In this document: positions 58,592 through 64,000 of the stretch, piece after piece | How positions within the stretch are numbered: position 1 is the stretch's first letter | How the letters are laid out: each line of letters opens with the position of its first letter | NCBI GenBank assembly: GCA_910586515.1 | Contig: CAJUGL010000001.1 | Span: 18,011 to 82,010, forward strand | Reading direction: 5' to 3' | Origin: an uncultured Acetatifactor sp. | Lineage (GTDB): Bacteria > Bacillota > Clostridia > Lachnospirales > Lachnospiraceae | Length of the DNA: 64,000 nt | The notes under the pieces: generated by a model | Told to the model about the DNA's origin: nothing | The model's input: the letters and a program-made list of their open reading frames with translations, nothing else | Database searches by the model: none | Position numbers and translations under genes: made by a program

Positions 58592-58714
58592 GCTGAAGGA
58601 TGCGGAAGATGGAATTTGGGGCGGAACATCCGGCTGAAGGCTGTGCAGACCTGACTGTAACAAAAAGGAACAGAGGGATGCGGAGAGATACGGATATAAA
58701 TTTTGAAAAAATGA

Positions 58715-58743
58715 TTGACATAATCGCGTAGATTCCGTACAAT
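58715..58743 (+). promoter_or_regulatory. Strong promoter of the ToxN-like locus
   Basis: TTGACA and TACAAT are 17 bp apart. Transcription would begin near 58750, producing the structured RNA before the ToxN-like gene. Confidence 0.75.
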
Positions 58744-58749
58744 AATAAT

Positions 58750-58850
58750 GAAAGGCAGAGATGCCAAAAATCAGGCGTTTCCCCGCCAAAAAGCGGGAAG
58801 CTTTAAAATCGTGGGTGGGATTTTCCCGCCCATTTCCTATAAGGAGAAGG
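58750..58850 (+). ncRNA. Structured leader RNA, candidate type III antitoxin
   Basis: The 100-nt leader holds stable hairpins: CCCGC-caaaaa-GCGGG, and GGGTGGG-atttt-CCCGCCC. TTTCCCCGCC (58778) and TTTTCCCGCC (58821) are similar 10-mers 43 nt apart, which could be degenerate repeat units. Type III antitoxins are short repeated RNAs placed between promoter and toxin, so the position fits. A clear tandem repeat and a T-tract terminator are absent, so this is a candidate only. Confidence 0.4.
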
Positions 58851-58855
58851 CATCT

Positions 58856-59140
58856 ATGGGCAGAATCGGTATTTACAGTGTCTCAGACAGGTATATCGCT
58901 TTTCTCCGGTCTGATTCCAGATTAAGGAACGTATTTGACAACAAAGAAGGACTTCGCTCCCATTCACGCAAATATCTGGGCATCGTTTTCGTACGTGATG
59001 AATTCCATTACTATATTCCGTTTTCCTCCCCCAAAGATTCCGATTATATCATCAGGCAGGACGGTACCAGGGAAATACGAAAAAGCATCATACCGATTAT
59101 CCGTATGACGACAGCGGATACGGTTATATTGAGCTATTGA
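58856..59140 (+). CDS. ToxN/AbiQ-like type III toxin, short form
   Basis: The 94-aa product resembles the N-terminal half of ToxN/AbiQ endoribonucleases: IGIYSVSDRYIAFLRS, then KYLGIVFVRDEFHYYIPFSSP and SIIPIIRM. Full-length toxins are about 170 aa, so the C-terminal helices are missing. AAGGAGAAGG lies directly before the ATG at 58856; the longer frame from 58748 would run through the leader hairpins. A premature end or a reduced variant is possible. In type III systems the RNA upstream is the antitoxin and the toxin is its processing nuclease. Confidence 0.65.
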   Translation: MGRIGIYSVSDRYIAFLRSDSRLRNVFDNKEGLRSHSRKYLGIVFVRDEFHYYIPFSSPKDSDYIIRQDGTREIRKSIIPIIRMTTADTVILSY

Positions 59141-59213
59141 CCTGATGATACGTTGGGAACAGTTTCCAAATAACTGCTGCAAATAAACCAAAAACAACCG
59201 GAGGATTAAAGCT

Positions 59214-60692
59214 ATGGACACAACAAACAGATGCAACGTCATAATCGTATATGCGGACGACCTGGGCTTTGGTGATTTAAGCTGCTACGGGAGCCACCAA
59301 ATCCACACGCCCAATCTGGATCGGCTGTGTGCGGAGGGACTGAAGTTCACCGACGCATACGCGGCCTCCGCCGTATGCACACCCTCCCGCTACAGCATTC
59401 TGACGGGAAGGTACCCCTTCCGCAACAGCAGGGCCCACATACTCCCAGGTGACGCCGGATGCATCATTGAACCCGAGCTGGACACCATGCCCAGGCTCTT
59501 CCAGCGGGCCGGATACCGCACCGGAATTGTGGGGAAATGGCATCTGGGCCTCAGTGACGGAAGCACCCCCATCGACTGGAACCGGGAAATCAACCTCACC
59601 CCGATCGACCTGGGATTCGATGAGTCCTTTATTTTCCCGGCAACGGCCGACCGCGTGCCCTGCGTCTATGTGGAGGGCCGGTCAGTGGTGAACCTGGACC
59701 CCCAGGATCCGATTTCGGTGTCCTATGACTGGGAATGTCCCTTTGACGACATCCCCACCTACCATAAGAACCCGGAACTTCTGAAAATGAAGTCCTCCCA
59801 CGGCCATGACATGAGCATCGTGGAGGGCATCGGACGAATCGGATATATGCGCGGCGGCAGGAAAGCAATCTGGAAGGACGAGGATCTGGCGGAGACCTTT
59901 CTGGACAGGGCCATCCGCTTCCTGGAGGACAGCCACAGGCAGAACCAGCCATTCTTCCTGTATTATGCGGTGCACCAGCCCCATGTGCCCCGGGTGCCCT
60001 CCCCCCGTTTTCGCGGCGCCACCGCCCTGGGTCCCCGCGGCGATGTGATCGCGGAGCTGGACTGGTGCGTGGGCGAGCTGCGAAAAGAACTGGAAAAGCT
60101 GGGCATCCTGGAGGATACGATGATAATCTTCTCCAGCGACAACGGCCCCGTGCTGGACGACGGCTATGAGGACAGGGCATATGAGCTGAACGGCACCCAT
60201 CGGGCGGCAGGCCCGCTGCGGGGCGGGAAATACAGCAAATTCGACGGAGGTACCAGGATTCCCTTCCTGGTCAGCTGCCCGAAGCTCGTCCACAGGGGCG
60301 TCTCCCATGCCCTGATCGGTCAGATGGATCTCTTCGCTTCCTTCGCGCATATGCTGGGGATGGAACTCGCGCCGGACAGCGCCGTGGACAGCCAGGACAT
60401 GTACGCTGCGCTGATTGGGGAGGATCCTGTGGGCAGAGAGGAGCTGATGGTGGAAGACCTTACCTGCGGCAAGATGCTGCGCAGCGGCAACTGGACTTAC
60501 CTCTCGCCCGGCCAGGGAGCCCCTTTCATGAAAGAGGTGCGGATTGAGACAGGCCTGTCCAAAGACCCGCAGCTATATAACATGGACTACGATATCGGCC
60601 AGCAGACAAATGTGGCGTGGGATTACGAAAGTGTAGTCAAGGAGATGGAAGAGCGTCTGCGGAAAATCATGGAGAGCGACAGGACAAGGTGA
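59214..60692 (+). CDS. Arylsulfatase-type sulfatase, cysteine (formylglycine) class
   Basis: The 492-aa enzyme has the sulfatase fold: VIIVYADDLGFGD with the metal Asp pair, TPNLDRLCAEG, and the formylglycine site CTPSRYSILTGR near residue 55, whose Cys must be oxidised by a maturase. VGKWHLG and IIFSSDNGPVLDDG add the usual Lys/His and Asp/Asn residues. No signal peptide is visible, so it is probably cytoplasmic. Substrate may be a sulfated host or algal glycan or an aryl sulfate. CGGAGG lies 8-9 nt before the ATG. No maturase gene is in the window. Its GC content looks higher than that of its neighbours. Confidence 0.95.
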   Translation: MDTTNRCNVIIVYADDLGFGDLSCYGSHQIHTPNLDRLCAEGLKFTDAYAASAVCTPSRYSILTGRYPFRNSRAHILPGDAGCIIEPELDTMPRLFQRAGYRTGIVGKWHLGLSDGSTPIDWNREINLTPIDLGFDESFIFPATADRVPCVYVEGRSVVNLDPQDPISVSYDWECPFDDIPTYHKNPELLKMKSSHGHDMSIVEGIGRIGYMRGGRKAIWKDEDLAETFLDRAIRFLEDSHRQNQPFFLYYAVHQPHVPRVPSPRFRGATALGPRGDVIAELDWCVGELRKELEKLGILEDTMIIFSSDNGPVLDDGYEDRAYELNGTHRAAGPLRGGKYSKFDGGTRIPFLVSCPKLVHRGVSHALIGQMDLFASFAHMLGMELAPDSAVDSQDMYAALIGEDPVGREELMVEDLTCGKMLRSGNWTYLSPGQGAPFMKEVRIETGLSKDPQLYNMDYDIGQQTNVAWDYESVVKEMEERLRKIMESDRTR

Positions 60693-60781
60693 CAGGCGGA
60701 AGGCAATCGCCAATGGAGATTTTTCTCCAAATGCCTTGAAATACATATGCCGGGGCGTGGTATACTCTATAGCAAATTTGG

Positions 60782-60923
60782 TGTAACAGTTCAGACACCC
60801 CCTCTCGCGAAGTCAAAATTGCGCTCTATGCAATTTTGCGAGAGTTGCGGGCGCCAAAACGCATTCTTTTCGCGTTTTGTGTGCATTCTCGTAACAGTTC
60901 AGCGCCCTGTCTGAACTGTTACA
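60782..60923. mobile_element. 142-bp MITE with 16-bp inverted ends and a 6-bp target duplication
   Basis: Perfect 16-bp terminal inverted repeats, TGTAACAGTTCAGACA and TGTCTGAACTGTTACA, bound the element. ATTTGG flanks it on both sides (60776-60781 and 60924-60929), as expected of a target-site duplication. Inside are hairpins CTCTCGC/CGAGAG with CAAAATTGC/GCAATTTTG, then CAAAACGC/GCGTTTTG, then GTAACAGTTCAG/CTGAACTGTTAC. It encodes no protein, so it is non-autonomous. It is inserted in the gap after the sulfatase gene. Confidence 0.85.
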
Positions 60924-60960
60924 ATTTGGTAACTAAATATGAAAAAAATATAAAAAACAG

Positions 60961-60989
60961 TTGACAATCTCTACCAATGTGCTTATACT
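60961..60989 (+). promoter_or_regulatory. Strong promoter for the small-peptide unit
   Basis: TTGACA and TATACT are 17 bp apart. Start of transcription is expected near 60996. Confidence 0.8.
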
Positions 60990-61035
60990 GAATATCAGCT
61001 GTCAAAGTGATAAAATGAGAGGAAAGGAGGCGGCA

Positions 61036-61116
61036 ATGGGAGGTTCGCGGATCTTCTGTTGCGAGAAGCATGATGACAACGAGGAATTTGAGGAATGTAC
61101 GGAACGAAGTGTGTAA
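61036..61116 (+). CDS. Possible 26-residue Cys-containing peptide
   Basis: An ATG with GGAAAGGAGG 5-6 nt upstream opens a 26-codon frame ending at TAA 61116. The product begins GGSRIFCCEKHDD and has three Cys and an acidic middle. An in-frame ATG at 61015 lacks a ribosome site. It lies on a transcription unit with its own promoter (60961) and terminator (61209-61247). It could be a peptide gene or the coding part of a small regulatory RNA. No family recognised. Confidence 0.45.
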   Translation: MGGSRIFCCEKHDDNEEFEECTERSV

Positions 61117-61208
61117 TTTAAAAAGTAATGTAAAAATGCCTCCCGCAATGTCGTAGAGTGTGTTCATTTAGAGTATTTGCCTGTTGCTGATAACGGGGAT
61201 AGAAGATG

Positions 61209-61247
61209 AGCCATGACTGCCTGTAGAAGAGGTGTCATGGCTTTTTT
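61209..61247 (+). terminator. Intrinsic terminator of the small-peptide unit
   Basis: AGCCATGAC and GTCATGGCT form a 9-bp stem around 16 bases, followed by TTTTTT. The rest of the gap to 61457 holds only weak inverted repeats and the ribosome site of the next gene. Confidence 0.85.
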
Positions 61248-61457
61248 GCGTTTGTCAATGAGAAGCGGGGCAGGTCGGTTCCTGTACCTTGTTTCCGGCT
61301 TGTCTGGCAGGGCTGAGCCGGCTGCGGAAAGCAATGTCCGACAGAGGCAACAGGACAGCTGACATTATCTGCGGATACGGGAGGGAAGTAATATCCCGGG
61401 CATATGCGGAAAATATTTTTTCGCATGGGTATTCCGGGAAGAAAACGGAGGAACGGA

Positions 61458-63824
61458 ATGAATTTACCGAAAAGTTTTACAGCAGTAGCCGGTAAATACG
61501 GAATAAAAAAGGAAGAAATTATTTTTGCCGCCATGGCGGATTTCGATGATCAATACCGTTTTGCGGATTCCATAGTGGCGCTGACCAAACAGAAGCTGCT
61601 TTTGGCTGTGTATCCCTATCGGGAGAAGGCGGAATATCGATTCGGCGGGTATGGAGGATGGCAGTTTACGGAGAATGGGCAGTCCGCAGAAAAAGGCAGT
61701 TCCGCGCATGCCCGTTCCGGGGAACTGGCCATGACGGAGGAACCTGCCCTGCAGATTTTTGAGCTGGAAACCATTGGAAAGACGGAAGTGCTGCGCCAGG
61801 TGGCCGCAGGAGTGCTGATGGCGGAAATAGACGGCGTAGAGCGGAATCTCTGTCATTTTTCCAACACGAAGATGGAGATGTTTCTGCGGCTGTGCAAGCT
61901 GTGCGAAAAGGTGAAGAAGGGGGAGGAGATCACGGAGGAGGACCTGAATGTCCGGAAGGGAAAGGAGTGCTGCCCCAAGTGCGGCATGATTTATCCGGAC
62001 CAGGAGAGGAAGGTCTGTCCCAAATGTATGGACAAAAAGTCTATTCTGATACGGGTGGTTTCTTATTTCAAACCTTATACAAAATACCTGGCGGTGATGA
62101 TGCTCTGCTATCTGGGAACCGCCGCCCTGAATCTGGCCTGGCCTTACCTGAGCGGTACGGTGCTCTATGACCAGGTGCTGGCGCGGAACGAGGATTTTCT
62201 GGCGCTGCTGAACATTCCTGCAGGCCGGTTTGTGACAGCCCTGACCATGTTGGTATTTGCCATGATCCTGACCAAGGTGGCAATGCAGGCGTTGGGAATT
62301 CTGCAGGGAGTGCTGACGGCAAAGATTGCGCCTGAGGTGGTGTCAACCCTGAAGAGCCAGGTTTTTTCTGCCATGGGAAAGCTGTCCATCAGCTTTTACA
62401 CCAGGAGGCAGACCGGCGGTCTGATGACCAGAGTGTCCGATGACGCGGAAGAGATTTCCCATTTTTTCATTGACGGAATACCGTATTTTTTTATCAATAT
62501 AGGAAATGTTGTCGCTACCAGCGTAATTATGTTTCTGCTGGATCCGCTGCTGGCCCTGGTTTCGGTGATTTTGATGCCCCTTCTGGTGATTTTAAGCTAC
62601 CGGATGGTTCCCCAGCTGTGGCATTTTTACGGGAAGCGTCACCGGGCCAACCGCCGCCTGAAGGGACAGATGAATGAGAACTTCACAGGAGCCAGGGTGG
62701 TGAAGGCTTTCGGACAGCAGGAGCAGGAGATGACCCGTTTCTCAAAGAATAACGGGAAAGTAAAAAATGCGGAGATGGATGTGGCCCGATATGATATTAA
62801 ATTCTTCGCGCTGTACTTTGCGGTGGAGGATACCATCAGCTTCCTGGTGTGGGCTGTGGGCGGCGCCATGATGATCAGCGGTGCCAATATTGAACTGGGT
62901 CTGCTGCTCACCTTTTCAGGTTATGTGGGACAGCTGAAAGGTCCCCTGGAATTTTTCTCCCGCAGCGTCCGCTGGTATACCGAGTGTATGAATTCGGCCC
63001 AGCGTATGTTTGAGATCATTGACGCGGTGCCGGAGGTGAAGGAAGTGCCGGATCCCCTGCGGCCGGAGACGTTAAGAGGGGAGATCGAACTGAAAGACGT
63101 TACTTTCGGATACGAGTCCCATAAGCCCATTTTAAAAAATATCAGCTTCCATGTGAAGGCCGGAGAAGTATTCGGCATAGTGGGGCGTTCCGGGGCGGGA
63201 AAATCCACTCTGGTAAACCTGATCTCCCGGCTTTACGATACCCAGGAAGGGGAGATTCTGGTGGACGGAGTGAACGTGAAACAATACGGGTTCCGGGAAC
63301 TGCGCAAAAACGTGGCCATGGTGTCCCAGGAAACCTATATTTTTATGGGCACGGTGGCTGAAAATATCGCCTATGCCAGGCCGGAGGCCACCAGGGAAGA
63401 GATCATCCGGGCAGCGGTTCAGGCCAATGCCCATGACTTTATCTGCAGGATGCCGGAGGGCTACGACACCCTTCTTGGCTCCTCCAGCCGTTCGCTGTCG
63501 GGGGGAGAGAAGCAGAGAATTTCCATTGCCAGAGCCATTCTGGCGGATCCGAAAATACTGATTTTGGACGAAGCCACTTCTGCGGTGGATACGGAGACTG
63601 AGCTTGCCATACAGAAATCCCTGGAGCGCCTGGAGAAGGGAAGGACCGTGCTGTCCATTGCCCACAGACTCTCCACCCTGCGCAACGCAACCCACCTCAT
63701 CGTCCTGGACGACGGCAGGCTGACGGAATCCGGAACTCATGAAGAGCTTCTGGCGAAAAAGGGAACCTACTATAAACTCAGCGAACTCCAGACCAAGGCC
63801 CTGGCCATGCGCGGAATCGAGTAA
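61458..63824 (+). CDS. ABC exporter half-transporter with zinc-ribbon N-terminal extension
   Basis: The 788-aa protein has an unusual N-terminal region of about 200 residues: a PH-like beta domain (about 1-150) and a zinc-ribbon with paired CxxC motifs (CCPKCGMIYPDQERKVCPKC, about 172-191). A standard exporter follows, with six membrane helices (about 210-500) and an ATPase: Walker A GRSGAGKST, Q-loop SQETY, signature LSGGEKQR, Walker B ILILDEATSAVD and H-loop AHR. The zinc ribbon could sense metal or redox state or bind a partner. The ATG at 61458 has GGAGG 6 nt upstream; the longer frame at 61404 is not needed. It would work as a homodimer. Confidence 0.92.
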   Translation: MNLPKSFTAVAGKYGIKKEEIIFAAMADFDDQYRFADSIVALTKQKLLLAVYPYREKAEYRFGGYGGWQFTENGQSAEKGSSAHARSGELAMTEEPALQIFELETIGKTEVLRQVAAGVLMAEIDGVERNLCHFSNTKMEMFLRLCKLCEKVKKGEEITEEDLNVRKGKECCPKCGMIYPDQERKVCPKCMDKKSILIRVVSYFKPYTKYLAVMMLCYLGTAALNLAWPYLSGTVLYDQVLARNEDFLALLNIPAGRFVTALTMLVFAMILTKVAMQALGILQGVLTAKIAPEVVSTLKSQVFSAMGKLSISFYTRRQTGGLMTRVSDDAEEISHFFIDGIPYFFINIGNVVATSVIMFLLDPLLALVSVILMPLLVILSYRMVPQLWHFYGKRHRANRRLKGQMNENFTGARVVKAFGQQEQEMTRFSKNNGKVKNAEMDVARYDIKFFALYFAVEDTISFLVWAVGGAMMISGANIELGLLLTFSGYVGQLKGPLEFFSRSVRWYTECMNSAQRMFEIIDAVPEVKEVPDPLRPETLRGEIELKDVTFGYESHKPILKNISFHVKAGEVFGIVGRSGAGKSTLVNLISRLYDTQEGEILVDGVNVKQYGFRELRKNVAMVSQETYIFMGTVAENIAYARPEATREEIIRAAVQANAHDFICRMPEGYDTLLGSSSRSLSGGEKQRISIARAILADPKILILDEATSAVDTETELAIQKSLERLEKGRTVLSIAHRLSTLRNATHLIVLDDGRLTESGTHEELLAKKGTYYKLSELQTKALAMRGIE

Positions 63825-63837
63825 GATATGAAGAGAG

Positions 63838-64000
63838 AGGCTGTCAGGAGAGAGTCTGCGGAACGAATAAAACAGCAGACGATCGAAAGACAGCCCAGAG
63901 GAATGAGTGACGCGTTTTTTTGCGGCAGGAATTCCTCTGCTGAAAAGGCTGTCAGGAGAGAGTCTGCGGAACGAATAAAACAGCAGACGATCGAAAGACA
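63838..64000 (+). repeat. Direct repeat of 108-bp period with strong hairpins, cut by the window edge
   Basis: Bases 63838-63892 recur exactly at 63946-64000, where the window ends. Each unit folds: GGCTGTC pairs with GACAGCC at the base, GTCTGC with GCAGAC inside, and internal loops AGGAGAGA and GATCGAAA lie opposite each other. Between units CAGAGGAAT pairs with ATTCCTCTG. The layout resembles tandem RNA structures in a leader or a non-coding RNA. The true number of copies is unknown. Confidence 0.6.

Noticed and set aside
60941..60965. Promoter supplied by the MITE for the downstream unit
   Set aside because: The promoter boxes at 60961-60989 lie outside the element and beyond the target duplication, so the MITE does not supply them.

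Overview
The window looks like chromosomal DNA of an anaerobic gut-type Clostridia, most probably Lachnospiraceae (Bacillota). The reasons are strong AGGAGG-type ribosome sites, intergenic TTGACA/TATAAT promoters, lipoprotein solute-binding proteins with large extra N-terminal domains, LytTR/DUF3021 and Uma2 gene pairs, and a membrane-anchored pullulanase. No rRNA or tRNA gene was recognised. Taxonomy is inferred from gene style, not from a marker gene.

Left part (1-16 kb). The window opens inside a pullulanase gene, followed by a small unknown gene. A complete type I-E CRISPR-Cas locus then runs in one direction: cas3, a structured 174-bp gap, cas8e, cse2, cas7e, cas5e, cas6e, cas1e, and a cas2e fused to a DEDDh exonuclease. 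A 20-repeat, 19-spacer array with an exact 61-bp period follows. All 19 spacers start with a pyrimidine. The last, degenerate repeat butts directly onto an ABC transporter gene that has lost its 5' half, which marks the island's right edge. Next come a promoter, structured leader and terminator ahead of a GNAT acetyltransferase, then a DUF362 protein.

Middle part (16-35 kb). This holds a chemoreceptor, an SPL-family radical SAM protein, and a heterodimeric ABC exporter whose first subunit is a pseudogene (internal deletion plus frame change) while the second is intact. It continues with an ACT-domain protein, a large hybrid histidine kinase, a two-module GT39-type membrane glycosyltransferase, a MacB-type ATPase with an FtsX-type permease carrying about 360 residues of coiled coil, and a PHP-domain protein.

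Transport-rich part (35-51 kb). One run encodes a solute-binding lipoprotein, two sugar-type permeases, an HlyD-like adaptor, a MacB-core-like membrane protein and a second solute-binding lipoprotein, with no ATPase of its own. On the other strand lie a YgjP-like peptidase, a cation diffusion facilitator, and a third solute-binding lipoprotein flanked by two Uma2 paralogues.

Right part (51-64 kb). An ABC-2 exporter with LytTR and DUF3021 regulators precedes glycolytic gpmI, an aldo/keto reductase with an iron-sulfur tail, and enolase. After these come a short ToxN/AbiQ-like protein behind a strong promoter and structured RNA, a cysteine-type sulfatase, a 142-bp MITE with perfect 16-bp inverted ends and a 6-bp target duplication, a short transcription unit for a possible 26-residue peptide, and an ABC exporter with a zinc-ribbon N-terminal extension. 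The window ends in a 108-bp-period direct repeat that forms hairpins.
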